Positions 35,301-45,080 are shown, numbered from the stretch's first letter. The stretch is DNA of 64,000 nucleotides from Pararge aegeria (GCF_905163445.1 NC_053197.1:12400001-12464000), one strand, 5' to 3'. The notes: generated by a model from the letters alone, not told the origin. Numbers and translations are program-made.

Positions 35301-36423
35301 TCTCCATACTTGCGAATTCTGCGGAAAGAAATTCCGATTTGAAAATAGTCTAATAGTTCATCGGCGTACTCACACCGGTGAAAAACCTTTCAAATGCAAC
35401 CAATGTGATGAAGCATTTGATAAGAATTCGAAGTTAAAAAAGCATTTGAAAATGCACCGAGGGTCCGATGCTAATACGGAGGACGGTGACTCTGGTGGTG
35501 ATACCGGAGAAGATGATTCTGATGATGAATTGGAAGATGAGGAATTAGATGGTGAAGAAGAAGAAGAAAATGAAGATGGAGAAGACGTTGAAGAAGCTGA
35601 AGATTTAACAGTTTCAAATAGTAGTGCCCCCTCCGCTCCACCTCGAAAGCAATCTTTAGCAATACCAGCCCATCCTCCTTCTGCATCTGTAGTTGGAGAA
35701 CTAATGGACAAGTTTGGTTTGTCTAATATTGCTCAATATAGTGAGGCCTTTAAACAAGCTCTCCAAGAATCGGGAAACTCGCTTAAATGGCAATTGGCAA
35801 AAGACCGGGACAATAATAATGGACCCCCTCCTGAAAAGCCTAACGGTATGCCGCCTACAGCTGCGTTACGATTAAAGGAGGAATTTGCTAAGATGCCGCC
35901 TCAACCACATCCCTTATTCAATCCTTTTGAAAATCCATTCGAAGCTTCCAAACGAATGAAACTAGATATGGAAAGAAATGAGGGATGGTGGTTACCAACT
36001 TTGCATGCACAGCGTCCCCCCGATAACATTTTCGACGGACTGAAGAATAGTGGCAATGGTTTGCTTCAAAATCCTCTTTTAAAGTCAAAAGAAGGGCGTC
36101 GCAATGACACGTGTGAGTATTGTGGAAAAGTATTCAAGAACTGCTCAAACCTCACAGTACATCGGCGATCTCATACGGGCGAGAAACCATACAAATGTGA
36201 ACTATGTTCCTACGCATGTGCTCAGAGCTCTAAACTGACAAGGCATATGAAGACACACGGTAGACTTGGCAAAGATGTGTACCGGTGTAGGTTCTGTGAA
36301 ATGCCTTTCTCAGTACCATCAACGCTCGAGAAACATATGCGTAAGTGTGTTGTGAATCAAAGTAATGGTGCTCCACTTGCTTTATCCGATGACTCTAACG
36401 CATGTCGTGATGAGGCTTCGTGA
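16691..36423 (+). CDS. BCL11: BCL11-family zinc-finger transcription factor (insect BCL11A/B orthologue), exons joined
   Basis: The coding sequence is the join of 16691-16867, 17317-17520, 17663-17848 and 34424-36423, possibly preceded by 1922-1985, giving 876 residues in that form. Each join is GT..AG and phase 1, and the frame is unbroken. Using that numbering, domains in order are a CCHC finger (C45, C48, H63, C68), a C2H2 finger (C217, C220, H233, H238), a linked finger pair (C507-H527, C535-H555), a long Asp/Glu tract (about 558-606), and a C-terminal triplet starting at C774, C802 and C832. This is the architecture of vertebrate BCL11A/B. The triplet and the short RLRQLAG and YSEAFKQAL motifs match it closely. 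Family members are nuclear, sequence-specific regulators, often repressors, acting in neural development. In BCL11A the C-terminal triplet binds TGACCA-type sites, and the N-terminal finger mediates self-association. DNA target and role here are inferred from the family. Confidence 0.95.
16868..17316 (+). other. BCL11 intron between 16867 and 17317
   Basis: A 449-base AT-rich phase-1 intron from GTAAGA to ACACAG. No repeat or ORF of note is inside. Confidence 0.85.
17317..17520 (+). CDS. BCL11: BCL11 linker exon, Ser/Pro-rich
   Basis: The acceptor is ACACAG and the donor CATG|GTAAAT, with phase 1 at both ends and a length of 204 nt. It encodes a Ser/Pro/Arg-rich disordered linker containing RRPSLLTARRPPSSR and TPPLVSPSIAPPDLLED. 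It corresponds in place to the region between the CCHC finger and the first C2H2 finger of BCL11. Frame continuity and splice sites support it. Confidence 0.85.
17663..17848 (+). CDS. BCL11: BCL11 linker exon with an IKQEH motif
   Basis: The acceptor is GTTAATAG and the donor AGTG|GTGAGT, with phase 1 at both ends and a length of 186 nt. It encodes TPKRRASTSPMPSSSPDED, a possible basic nuclear-localisation segment, and then IKPKIKQEHMD. The IKQE tetrapeptide fits the SUMO consensus psi-K-x-E, and human BCL11A has a comparable CPKQEH segment at this place. Sumoylation is an inference. Confidence 0.85.
18085..18110 (+). repeat. (AAAT)n microsatellite
   Basis: About six uninterrupted AAAT units inside the large BCL11 intron. 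Confidence 0.85.
18425..18432. promoter_or_regulatory. CRE-type palindrome TGACGTCA, second copy
   Basis: An exact 8-base match about 580 bases into the large intron. Function is speculative. Confidence 0.2.
20492..20972. other. Intronic segment with overlapping open frames on both strands
   Basis: Plus-strand frames are open at 20492-20764 and 20745-20972, and a minus-strand frame at 20705-20947. The second plus frame runs into GATAAC|GTAAGT at 20958-20968, a consensus-like donor. The segment is richer in G+C than its flanks and matches no repeat family in the window. None of the three translations resembles a protein I know. It could be an uncharacterised exon, a conserved enhancer or an old element. 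Confidence 0.3.
21606..21715 (-). repeat. Dispersed repeat family C, minus copy
   Basis: It contains 'agtcaaagtcaaaaatatct', 'gcgcacttttgatgcgtata' and 'cggtagtgagatgatgg'. This is the inverse of 22585-22690. The (TTTGAC)n end is typical of a lepidopteran SINE or LINE 3' end. Confidence 0.75.
22139..22440 (+). repeat. Dispersed repeat family E, copy 1
   Basis: About 300 bases are alignable with 42566-42860 in the same orientation. Shared blocks include 'actaatattgaagcatc', 'ggttagtcact' and 'tttttggacacaat'. I do not recognise the family and see no coding capacity. Confidence 0.75.
22585..22690 (+). repeat. Dispersed repeat family C, plus copy
   Basis: It has 'ccatcatctcactacggtg', 'gtacgcatcaaaagtg' and the end 'atttttgactttgacttt', the inverse of 21606-21715. 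The two copies form an inverted pair about 0.9 kb apart, enclosing family E copy 1. Confidence 0.75.
22783..22850 (-). mobile_element. tRNA-derived SINE head or tRNA pseudogene
   Basis: On the minus strand, 'ggtctagtggtaaacatg' resembles tRNA box A and 'gggttctatcccc' matches box B. The anticodon arm is not well paired and no body repeat is clear. It resembles a Glu/Asp-type tRNA head. Confidence 0.5.
23400..23860 (+). repeat. Local direct repeat of family G
   Basis: Two units about 355 bases apart share 'tacgctaaattctata' (or close), 'tttttgttta', 'aaaggcaggtaatac' and 'atgcctgagcg'. Between them is 'acgtcaagattttccgga', which recurs at 26425. The family is not recognised. Confidence 0.65.
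24269..24500 (-). repeat. Possible decayed retroelement fragment
   Basis: This stretch is richer in G+C than its flanks, with a run of 80 codons open on the plus strand. Its texture resembles lepidopteran non-LTR debris read in reverse, but I cannot place it in a family. Confidence 0.25.
26319..26356. repeat. (TA)n microsatellite
   Basis: An almost uninterrupted run of TA dinucleotides about 35 bases long. Confidence 0.9.
26415..26560 (+). repeat. Family G fragment
   Basis: 'cacgtcaagattttccgga', 'aataatcatggtcagttta' and 'gactactaagccatttaga' repeat blocks at 23590-23720 in the same order. Confidence 0.6.
26960..27190. promoter_or_regulatory. CpG-dense, GC-rich intronic block with TATAAATA
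   Basis: The block contains many CpG dinucleotides ('gcagcggcgcgacgg', 'atccgccgc', 'gtagcggacg') and G-runs at 27065-27085, in an otherwise AT-rich intron. TATAAATA lies at 27156-27163 at its right edge. It matches no repeat family in the window. It could be an internal BCL11 promoter or an enhancer or Polycomb-type element upstream of the zinc-finger exon. No initiator or first exon with a donor is evident downstream. Confidence 0.3.
27326..27730 (+). repeat. Repeat family D copy 1, split by a MITE
   Basis: The left part (27326-27451) has 'gatgatgccgtctaagatgg', 'cctgttagaggtatggcag', 'cgatttctacgccgctaa' and 'cgcttggtggca'. The right part (27678-27730) continues with 'ggtagggcactaattagcca'. 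Other copies are near 29.1, 40.9, 45.1 and 45.9 kb. The family is common in Lepidoptera by appearance. Confidence 0.75.
27444..27685. mobile_element. hAT-type palindromic MITE copy 2 (27452-27677) with 8-bp target-site duplication
   Basis: It has the same CAGTGGCGTGCATAGAGGG termini as the 9454-9657 element and the same fold-back arms. CTTCGCGG at 27444-27451 is repeated exactly at 27678-27685. The unit is 226 bp and non-coding. It sits inside a family D repeat, so it inserted after that repeat. Confidence 0.9.
28229..28385 (+). repeat. Dispersed repeat family B copy 1
   Basis: It contains 'agcaactgctgagttccttg', 'ccggcttcttctc', 'gtagaatctgcctt', 'accggtggtacagtcacta' and the 3' end 'ttgaaataaattaattttga'. 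Other copies are near 40.6, 45.6, 50.7, 51.0 and 58.1 kb. It appears to be a lepidopteran retroelement 3' end. Confidence 0.8.
29024..29215 (+). repeat. Repeat family D copy 2, with a short tandem repeat inside
   Basis: It matches other D copies at 'gatgatgcagtctaagctgg', 'atcggcttctacgcgacat' and 'gtggtaacttgccacggcc'. Three units of a 14-15 base 'tatatataccct' repeat lie at 29086-29124. Confidence 0.7.
29795..29972 (+). repeat. Retroelement 3' end fragment with (ATT)n tail
   Basis: 'acgcctcaggttgactgg' and 'ggtggcactttg' recur near 58290-58345. The segment ends in 'gtaaataaatatttttatt' and a run of ATT units at 29951-29972. Confidence 0.55.
29973..33600. other. AT-rich intronic stretch
   Basis: No exon or bounded repeat is recognised. 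A perfect 16-base palindrome CGACAAGATCTTGTCG lies at 30133-30148. 'ttgaagtcggttgaaag' near 31816 is a motif common at lepidopteran retroelement ends. Confidence 0.45.
33627..33707 (+). repeat. Short retroelement tail with A17
   Basis: 'gaagtcggttatttt' and its near inverse 'aaatagccgacttc' flank about 40 bases and are followed by 17 consecutive A (33691-33707), consistent with a retrotransposed tail. Confidence 0.5.
34424..36423 (+). CDS. BCL11: BCL11 terminal exon with five of the six fingers
   Basis: The acceptor is TTGTTGCAG, and the exon reads 665 codons to TGA at 36421-36423. It opens with EPSNYVCSTC..SAWRLVQHVQHVHG, the BCL11 C2H2 finger. A His/Pro-rich stretch with an alanine run (AAAAAAAVAAN near 34846-34875) follows. 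Next come a Ser/Pro-rich part, the finger pair at 35311-35457 joined by HTGEKPF, and an Asp/Glu tract at 35464-35610. The C-terminal triplet runs from 36112 to about 36350, joined by HTGEKPY. The last finger reads C-x2-C-x12-H-x3-C instead of ending in His, and a GTAAGT donor lies exactly there (36341-36346). The exon therefore may end at 36340 in some transcripts. An apparent TTG/GTG start inside the exon is not needed, since the frame is spliced in from upstream. Confidence 0.95.
35464..35610 (+). other. BCL11: Acidic low-complexity tract inside BCL11
   Basis: GAA/GAT-rich DNA encoding about 48 residues that are mostly Asp, Glu, Gly and Ser, between the finger pair and the C-terminal triplet. 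Vertebrate BCL11A has a Glu-rich tract at the same relative place. Confidence 0.9.
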
Positions 36424-36600
36424 CTCTACCCGTGGGGTGGTCTTCGCCTGCCACCACCCGCGCCACTCAGCCAGATCTTCTAGATCTAAACTTTTAAACG
36501 TGTTTCGTCGCTAGTACCTCTAAACACATATCGATTGCGTCTAGAGAGATATTTGTTCAATTTCTAGTCTTAAGGAATAAATTGTGGCGAAATTACTATT
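36424..36600 (+). other. BCL11 3' UTR, minimal extent
   Basis: Sequence after the TGA is non-coding, with AATAAA at 36576-36581 as the first candidate polyadenylation signal. A longer UTR is possible. The next 1.9 kb has no repeats and is T-rich, and it carries a UGUAAAUA Pumilio-type site at 37037-37044. Confidence 0.45.
36576..36581 (+). terminator. Candidate polyadenylation signal of BCL11
   Basis: This AATAAA lies 153 bases after the stop codon. Further AATAAA hexamers at 38272-38277 and 38362-38367 could end a longer 3' UTR. Confidence 0.35.
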
Positions 36601-39100
36601 TAATATATCCATTGCAATATGAGCCCAAAAATCCTAGAATTGAAGGGCATTAATTTAAATGATAGATTTACCTTTAGTAACATATCTTTCGTGTGCGCCA
36701 GTGTTGAGAGTACCCGTTGCATTGTTGGTGTTAGTTCGTGAGAATTTTTGGTTATTTTCTTTGGAGGCTGTATTATGATCTTTACGTTACTGTATTATCT
36801 AACTTGTTTTGTCATGTTTTATTGATTGTATAAAGGAAACCAATGCCAAAGTTAGCTATGTTGATTTATCCAGTAGAACATTTAGATGTTAAGCTGTATA
36901 GTGTCAATTAAACCAGTTTTTTCAGTATTTCTAAGATCTTATGTAGCATTATGTGTATTTTTGGTTGTAAGTTGTTTCGTATTTCTAGGATATTATGTAC
37001 AATATAAATGAAATGTTTCCTATTCTAGTTAAAACTTGTAAATACGATCGCTGTAAGTGTATTATGTAAATCGAGTACCTACCTATTGATGTTCATATTT
37101 ATAGACAACAATAATTCGCAAATTATAAATTACTTTTCGGCAAGAACGGTGAGTTTCCTGTAATCGATAATTTAGCATTGTAGAAAGCAAAATTGGAATC
37201 GTTTATAATGGTAGGTGTTATTACCAGCAAGGTACTTTATATTTAACTAGTGATTAAATTTATTAAATTAAAATATCTTGTGAGGCATTTGATCTTCATT
37301 TCCAAGCTTTTGTTTCTAGTGAGACGGGAGCATGTTATTTTATTAAGACTGAAAAATATTCCAGTTTTGTTTTTATTGATGAATGTTTTCTTGTGATTCG
37401 TGGAAGACCTATCACTCGTACCTTTAGTCCAAGTGTGAACTCTTTCAGTATACGTACTTAATGTAAATTATGATAGAATTTATATTAGATAATTGTAAGT
37501 AAATTATAATAGATAACTCCATTTTGTCTCCTGAATCGATCTCCTTTATCTCTTTCTCATTTTTGTAAGTCTAGGACCTCTCTAGAAGCTGTATCTCATT
37601 AAATTTATATCATCTAGACAGGACCTAGTAGTTTTTTAAACTGCACTTGATAGGTATCAACTTTGTTGAACTTTTAGTGGTCTCTTAGACACTTTAGATC
37701 TTGTCCATAAGGGCGTATAATAATATGCACCAATGTTGAGTCCACAAGAAGTGGGAAGGGCGCACGGGCAAATATCGTGTATTTTATTGATTTCATTTCA
37801 AACTTCGTGTGCAATGCACGAGAGAGAGAGAGGTTATTTAAGCTCACCTGACACATTTCCCTTTCTGGACAAGGTTTAATCAAGAGTAATGGACCCTAAC
37901 CCTAAAATAATTACTTGCAACTTATTCTACAAAAAGCAGGCTATCCTATAAGACTCCTACAAAAATTATACTGTTTGTATTTACGTTCGTTATATGTCAT
38001 GGTAAACCGTTCAATTGTTTTTTTGAAAGAATATATGATTTTAGTTGTTTAATTTTTTTTATCTTGAATAACTAACTTCTTGTAATAGTATGATTATTTA
38101 CCATCGCCTCTCTACGATACGGTAGTTGTAGTTTTATTAGTACAAATACGTAAAAAAAACCTGTTTTATAAATAATAACCCCTTTAAAGTGGTACTTATT
38201 TCGTAGAGGAGGTGGAATTTTTCAAGGATTTAGACTAAGGTCGACAAAATGGGTATGGAATAGAAAAACAAAATAAATAACTAAGACAAATTTTATTGTG
38301 TAATTACCTACGTGAAAGATGAACTGTTTTTATTATTTTTCATTTTTATTATTTTTATTTCAATAAATATCCACGATTTGTTAATCAAAATATGTGTTTG
38401 ATTTAAAACCCCATAAAAAAAACTAAAGTTGGCATTTCTCTCAGCATGAGAGTAGGTAGGTAGCTACTTATTAATCCTTATTTCTTTGCTTATATTATGA
38501 ATGTGAAAGTATGTTTGTTTGTTTGTTCTTCCTTTATGCCCTAACTAAGTATATAATCAACAAGGTATTTGGCATAGAGTTAGTTAAAAGGACGGAGAGT
38601 AACAAAGATTTTCCACGGGATTTGTAAAAAAAGCGAAATTTTCCACAAAAAGTGCCATAAATACTAATTGGTTATAGATTCAGGAAAAAATATTGCAGAA
38701 ATATATTTCCAAATACATGATTCCTCATTTAAAACCTTTTTTCAATTAAAATACTCAATAGTTTAGTCACCCCATCGAAAAAAGAAAGAAATGTTACAAC
38801 TAGCCCCTAATATATTCGGAAGAAGAACGCGCGCAACTACTCGCTAACGAGTGGCCGTATTGTAATGTTATAATATTATGGTTTAAAATCCGTGGAAATA
38901 AAATCGGATCGATTACAAACCCACCTACCAATAAAAAGTCGATGTGCATGATTGGAATATATTTCTATTCAATAATTCACAAGTTGCTTTAATATGAGTA
39001 AACCTTAATAACAATCTAAGTAGAAGTGTGTGTGTTACAAGAATGTTCTTAATAACTTTGGTCTCATTGCCCGACGCCTGCCCAGTAACCTGGATAAACT
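36601..39100. other. 3' flank of BCL11, repeat-poor
   Basis: I see no ORF with coding character and no repeat family until about 39.1 kb. The first 1.9 kb may be an extended BCL11 3' UTR. A short GA run lies near 37821. Confidence 0.4.
37037..37044 (+). promoter_or_regulatory. Pumilio-type UGUAAAUA element
   Basis: This is an exact TGTAAATA match in the possible extended 3' UTR. PUF proteins bind UGUANAUA in RNA. It is meaningful only if the transcript extends this far. Confidence 0.25.
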
Positions 39101-39112
39101 TATATTTTTAGG

Positions 39113-39260
39113 TAAGCTGGAGGGGTAAAAAACCACGTGGCCGATTACCTCGTCGTTGGTCTGACCAGGTGAAGACCCTTCCTATTACAGTAGCTATCTT
39201 AAAGGGCTAGATAGCACAGGATGGATAGCTGTAATAAAAGACCGCTAGGAACGTAATATA
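39113..39260 (+). pseudogene. Decayed non-LTR retroelement C-terminus
   Basis: In the plus frame the DNA reads SWRGKKPRGRLPRRWSDQVK and then stops. This is the 'RGRP..RW.D' signature near the C-terminus of RTE-like and related reverse transcriptases, and comparable to the 'RGRPRGRWSD' of the LINE at 48.9-50.5 kb. Several stops follow, so it is dead. Confidence 0.55.
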
Positions 39261-39424
39261 AGCCTTGCGATAGTGGGATTTTGTTATCTTCCTACTACCC
39301 TCATATTTTTGTACAATGTTTACAGATAGCTGCACTGCCTATTAAAGGAATATTGGTATTTCTTATTATGTTTATTTGATTAAGCACGATCTATATTGCT
39401 TTGTTATAAGTGCAATGTTAGCAA

Positions 39425-39865
39425 ACCTACTCTAATTACTGTGGAATGCACTCCCAATAAGCATACGACAGTAAAGGTCACTTGACATATTCAAAAATGC
39501 TGTTAAAGTCCATTATCTTGAGCAATAAAGACGACAGTCATTAAATCTTACTCATATATAAGTATGTATCGTATGTTTTAGTATATTTTACTTTATAATT
39601 TTTTATATTTATAATTATTAGTATTTTATGTGTGTAATCTGGATAAGTGTTAGTGTGTAATTGTTCGTAATTATGTATATAATAATACACCCCAACAATC
39701 GGTTTCCCTTGGTTATCCTAATCCTAAGGTTGCCTGGAAGAGATCGCTACTAAGCGATAAGGCCGCCCTTTGTATCCTACTGTTTAAGTTTATTTTTGTT
39801 GTGTCCATTGTTTTTTTTCCTATTTGTGGTGTACAAATAAAGTGTATAAATAAATTGTTAAAAAA
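39425..39865 (+). pseudogene. Decayed LINE 3' end (Jockey/CR1-like) with 3' UTR
   Basis: The frame LWNALPISIRQ*RSLDIFKNAVKVHYLEQ* (39430-39527) is the typical C-terminus of many insect LINE ORF2 proteins, broken by a stop. About 170 bases on, 'ggttgcctggaagagatcgct' and 'gcgataaggccgcc' form a LINE 3' UTR block common in Lepidoptera. The same block occurs in inverse orientation at 52803-53036. It ends near 'gtgtacaaataaagtgta'. Confidence 0.65.
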
Positions 39866-40009
39866 TAAATAATCATGTAATAGCCTGTAAGTTTTCATGT
39901 CAGTGAATATTTTCTTATGAAAACAATAAATCTCTTCAGTAATGACGAAAACGACGAAGAAGAAGTTTTTATTAACTACCTATAACATACATATATATAG
40001 GTTTAAGGT

Positions 40010-40270
40010 ATCATCATCATATCAACCCACTACCGGCCCACTACGGGGCACGGGTCTCCTTCCATAATGAGAAGGGTAAGGCCGTAGTACACCACGCTGG
40101 CCCATTGCGGGTTGGTGGACTTCACCAATCTTTGAGAACATTATGGAGAAATCGCAGGCATGCAGGTTTCGTCATCAAGTGATATTTTAATTGCTTAAAA
40201 ACCGCACATTCCTTAAAGAAGTTAGAGGTGATTCGAACTCGGTTCTCCGACCGACTGGGCTATCACCGAT
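40010..40270 (-). mobile_element. SINE family A copy, near full length
   Basis: From 'atcatcatatcaacccacta' (3' end) to 'gggctatcaccg' (5' tRNA-like head), including the box B-like 'gattcgaactcgg'. It is read on the minus strand. Confidence 0.85.
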
Positions 40271-40617
40271 TCAATAGGTATACAATACTAGTTATAAAGA
40301 TGTGCCATCGGAAAAAGAACTTTCATGTCGAGCGCTATGACTGATAATATAACATCTGATCCCATTGAAATCCTACCTGCGTACTAAATGCGTTTTGCGG
40401 AGGAATTTATAAAATTTCGAACTGTAATTCTTTAAAATGAATATTAATTTGCTATAGTCCGAGAAAATTCTGTGTATTTTATAATTTCTTCAATCTTTAT
40501 AGTACAGACCAAACTAATCTGCCGTATACACACATTTTGTTCCGATCGGGAGCATCCTCAGTGAAATTAATATCCAAATGATACATGTGTAAAAAACTAC
40601 TACTAAACAACTAAGTA

Positions 40618-40714
40618 CACGTAGAATCTGCCTTACGAACCGGTGGTAGAGTCACTACAAACAGACAGACTTGACGTTTCAAAAGTACCTACTTGAAATA
40701 AATGAATTTTGAAT
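40618..40714 (+). repeat. Repeat family B copy 2
   Basis: 'gtagaatctgccttacgaac', 'cggtggtagagtcactacaa' and 'ttgaaataaatgaattttga' identify it. The left part is missing. Confidence 0.8.
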
Positions 40715-40902
40715 CATCGACCTTAGGAGAGCTCTGGTCATAAAAGTGGGAAGTTCTAGTTTCGACGCCTGGAAATGGCAATCGGTCAATGTAAATCTCC
40801 TGAATTTTCTCTCATCTACTATGACACTTCGTTCGTGGCTCCTTAACACCCTACCGACAATGACGTGCCACCAAGCCAACGCATGGCTATAATATAACTA
40901 TA

Positions 40903-40975
40903 AACCCTAATAAGTTAAGCCGCTACCATTTTAGACTGCATTATTGCAACAATGTAAAGGGGTAAGCGCCGTTGG
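40903..40975 (-). repeat. Repeat family D fragment
   Basis: 'gttaagccgctaccatttta' and 'gactgcattattgcaac' are the inverse of the D consensus. Confidence 0.6.
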
Positions 40976-42565
40976 CCACCACTCTGTCCCTGAACAGATT
41001 GGTGGATATTAACTTAATTTAGATAAAAAAGTTAACAATGTAGAATATCTACTTTATAAAAAGTCAGTATTGATTTCGTTTGAGGAATTGAGATTCCATA
41101 AAAAATATAAATTAGTATGTTTTCCATTAGACACTTAGGTACTATCACTATGCTTTACAAAGGCTACAGGTATTATTTGACATGAAGTACCTACCTACAA
41201 AGTTCGTTCAAATTCAAGTTTGAAGGTAGGACACAAATTTACTTAACATTAGTTGTAAGTATACAGTGGTATACGAACGAAGTCGCGATGGCCTCTAGCC
41301 TTTATAATATACCTAATTATTATGTAGTACTCGTCGCATTTTTCGCGTAAAATTTTTGCAGTCCTGACAATATTATTATATGTTCAGGCTCCAAATAGTT
41401 TACACGCTATTTTTATCTGCCTCGTCATACATACTCCGACAGAAACCTAAAGAAAAAAACGTACGATAAAAACCTTTACTTACCTATAAGAATAACCGAC
41501 CGACTTTTCTAATAAGTACCTAAGTAGATAGGTATTTCTGCGTAGTAGACATTTTAAATATAGGTATACCTGTTTATTAATTTAATAGGTAGTTAGTTAC
41601 CTGCCTAATAAATTCACAAATAAGATACATACCTCAGATGAGAATAGATGGATGAAAACAAGAAATAAAGATGGATCAAAATATTTTAATGTACAAACTT
41701 GTAATCCTTACCTCGTGCCTTCATTTGCATTTAGAAGTTGATCGTCTTAAAGCTGGTCTTATGAGGCTAATATTCATGATTATAAAATAAATAATATGAG
41801 GTACTACTACTAATAAAATATTATGAGGTAAATAAATAACGCGACTTGATTTTGCAACTTAGCTTTAGGAATAAGAACACTGGATACTAGCGCCATCTGT
41901 TAGTGAGTAGCCTAAACATCCAAACAGAAAATGAATTTGATATGCCGACAGTCTGCTTACAATGCATAGATATTCTTGCACAGTGTTCTAAATTATTATT
42001 TAATTAACAAAAGTTGTTTATTTTATTTTATAAACAGAATTTTGAAGAACATTAATTTAACGTACTGCCGTATCGTAGGTAGATAATATTTTATTAGGAT
42101 GACTTGAAATTTTTAATAGTAAGCTGATACGAAAGTTGTTTATTTGTTGTTCAAATTGATAGGTACATTACTTACCTCATTATTACTAAAGGTACTTTTA
42201 CATACAAGATATTACACAACTTGTTAGGTGAACTGTACTTAAAATTCTTATTAAAACCATGTTACTTCTTAAATATTATGGATCATGTTAGAGTTTTCAT
42301 CGGGTTATTGGACTTTATATGTTAGTTCTGCAAAGCTGCACTAGATGGCGACTGTTTTGAATTAAATTATAATTGAAGTGAGATGTCGCTGTTAAATTGT
42401 CGTTATTAAATTAATAGTGTTACTTGCATAAAATGCAGAGTCGCGCAGTAACTAAATACGTTTTAACTTTTTAACTTAAAGAAAATCTACCTACTTTATT
42501 TACAGTTGTCACCGTAACTGCACTAAGCTAGAATAAAATGAGATATCTACTATAGACACAGAGTT
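40976..42565. other. AT-rich intergenic stretch
   Basis: No gene is recognised. Runs such as 'taggtatacctg' and 'taggtagttagttacctgcc' are typical of lepidopteran intergenic DNA. Confidence 0.4.
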
Positions 42566-42860
42566 AAGAACATACGGAAACCGTGTACGACTAATATTGA
42601 AGCATCTAAAACCACTCCACTTTGGAATGGTTTCTCGAACAAACGGTTAGTCACTTATACCATTTAGCAGATGACAGTCATTATTTTACCTCTAATGTTC
42701 TAAGCGTTGACCATAAAATGTGAAAATAGGAAAAAGTATGTTAGTTAGCAACATTCCGCGAGTGTGAAGTTAGAGTTTTTGGACACAATTCACTGCATAA
42801 AATAATAGCTGTATGAAGAATTTGTATGTTCTTAAATCAGTGACTATAGATAATAAAGCA
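42566..42860 (+). repeat. Dispersed repeat family E, copy 2
   Basis: Alignable with 22139-22440 in the same orientation, with interspersed substitutions and small indels. Confidence 0.75.
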
Positions 42861-45080
42861 AGAATGTTTAGCTTTCACTTGAAAGCAAAAAAAAAACATC
42901 TTTATCTATATTTTGTAAAACGTATAGCTAGCTAGTAGGTAACGTTTAGTAGGTAATTAGTAGGTAACCTTTAAGTAATGTAGTGGATGGCTTTTAATTT
43001 TTCTTATGACTTAATAAAAAGGTTTTAATTTACCTTATAATAATGTATTATCACATTCTGGTGTTGCTTTTTTTGTTTTTTTTTTCAGGGTTTGGCATTT
43101 GTGTACACTCTGATATTAAAAAGTCCTTGCTCGTATTTTGTATTAATAACAACGGTAACTAAATAAAGTGCAGCGAGCACTCTAGGTACCTATAGTATAT
43201 AAATACTCCTGCTATAATAATAGTGTGTAGTTTGTAGTACACCCACAGGTATCAAGTAATTATATAAAAATAAATATAAGGAAATTAATCCAATGAAAAG
43301 ACAATTATTTACATTTTTAAGATTCTAACTATCTATTTCTAACGATCCTAATAATCGCGATGCACCAATAGGTATTCGGTATAGATACTTTTGCGTGTGC
43401 CGAGGTTAAGTGCCGAGTCTTGGGAGTAGTCTGATTTTGAGCATGCATCCGCGGCCGATTTAAAATCGCGTCAACCGTCTGATGAAACGAACTATAAATG
43501 AATGTAAACTATAAAATGAATGAGTAAATAGGTGGAACCTAAATCGTCTTGGTTCCCAAGAATTCAAACTTCCGGATCAACGATCCTACAGAGACACATT
43601 CCGTTCAACTAATTACGTAAATTCAAGTCGTAGTGTTAAATATTACATTCCGTAATGTCTTGTATTACGGAATATTACCGTCCGTAATATTTAAAGTTCC
43701 ATTTTTGAACCGCCCGGCTCCCTCGCGGCTGACCACGGAAATATTAATAAAGTACAAACAAGATTTAACCCTTCCATTGTTTAATTATCAAGTCGCATTG
43801 CAGTCGTCTGTGGTACGATTTACCCACCTACCTATCTTGTGTTGAATGTTTATGAATTCTGCGGGAATTGCGTTGTTTAATTTAATAAGTTTTGTTTATT
43901 TTCTTCTTTTTTTATTTAGAACTTGAGCTTGACAATTTCTAGTTGCAACTGTCAAGTTGTAATATTTTACCCAAAGTTCAAAAATAGAGCTTAGGACACG
44001 GCTTCTTTTTTATTTATTCTTTAGTGGGTGACGACTATCATGTTAGAAACTATATACCTAATACAGAACTTAAAATTTTTTTAAACTTTCAGTTGTCTGT
44101 CTGTCTTTTTGTTTTCAGTTTATTGTCAAATCTCCAGAATCTCCAGATACGCTTATATTGACGGGATTTTTATAGACAGAGAAGACAATACGAGGAATAA
44201 AATAAGATACTTTTTGTTCGGATTTCTACCTCTAGAGTGATGAAATGGGAGTAAAAAAATTATGAAACGAAAAGTTTCAACGTAAGGGACATAGAAATGT
44301 ATAAGGTAGGTTGACTTTACGATTTTGGCATTATTTAATGGCATTTTTTAAGAAAGATTTTATCTTAAATCTACCCCAAAAGTGATGAAACAGGGTTTTT
44401 GGGTTAGTATAAGAAAGTAATAGATTTTTTTCAAGGCAAATTATCTGCATAGTTTGAAATAAAATACCTAAGCGTTTTTCTAAACAATCCTCATGGTAAA
44501 ACCTATGGGAAAATTTTACTTATGCAAGTGTCACAAATTGTATGCGAAGGAAGTCGCGGTCCACCATTAGTTTTTCGGTAATCCAATAAGTAGAATCTGA
44601 GCAGTGAAACTCCATAGTGTTAAATTTTATTTAAGTGTGTATGTGTGAGAAGAGTGCAATTAATTGTAAAAACTCTTTCACAGCATTTCAATCTTTATAT
44701 ACTAAGGCATAAGAATGACAAACGTTTACAAACATGTGAGTGACCGTATAAAAATCTTATTGGAATGAATTGGGCCCTCAATTGGAATGCCCCCGTGGCG
44801 ACCCTCCTATGATGACCAATGGGTATTTTAAGCCCCACCCCTTTCGGACAGCGGCCAGTTTAGGGTTGGAACTTTTATACTGATTTGTAGTTTGATCGAA
44901 AACTACTTATTTAAAATGTTGTGTTAAAAAATGTGCAGATTTTATTTAGGTCTTGTGCTGAAGGTTTTTTATTTGTGATTTATTGCGAGTTAATTTTAAA
45001 AGGATGAACGTAAGTACACTTTACCTGGTTCCTTATTTTAAATTAAAATTATATGTATTTCTTTTTTACATTATAAGCAA
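42861..45080. other. Intergenic stretch
   Basis: No exon or bounded element was recognised. Composition is AT-rich. Confidence 0.4.

Noticed and set aside
35370..35711. 113-codon minus-strand open frame rich in Ser
   Set aside because: It is the antisense shadow of the acidic GAA/GAT tract of BCL11; the composition explains the open frame.
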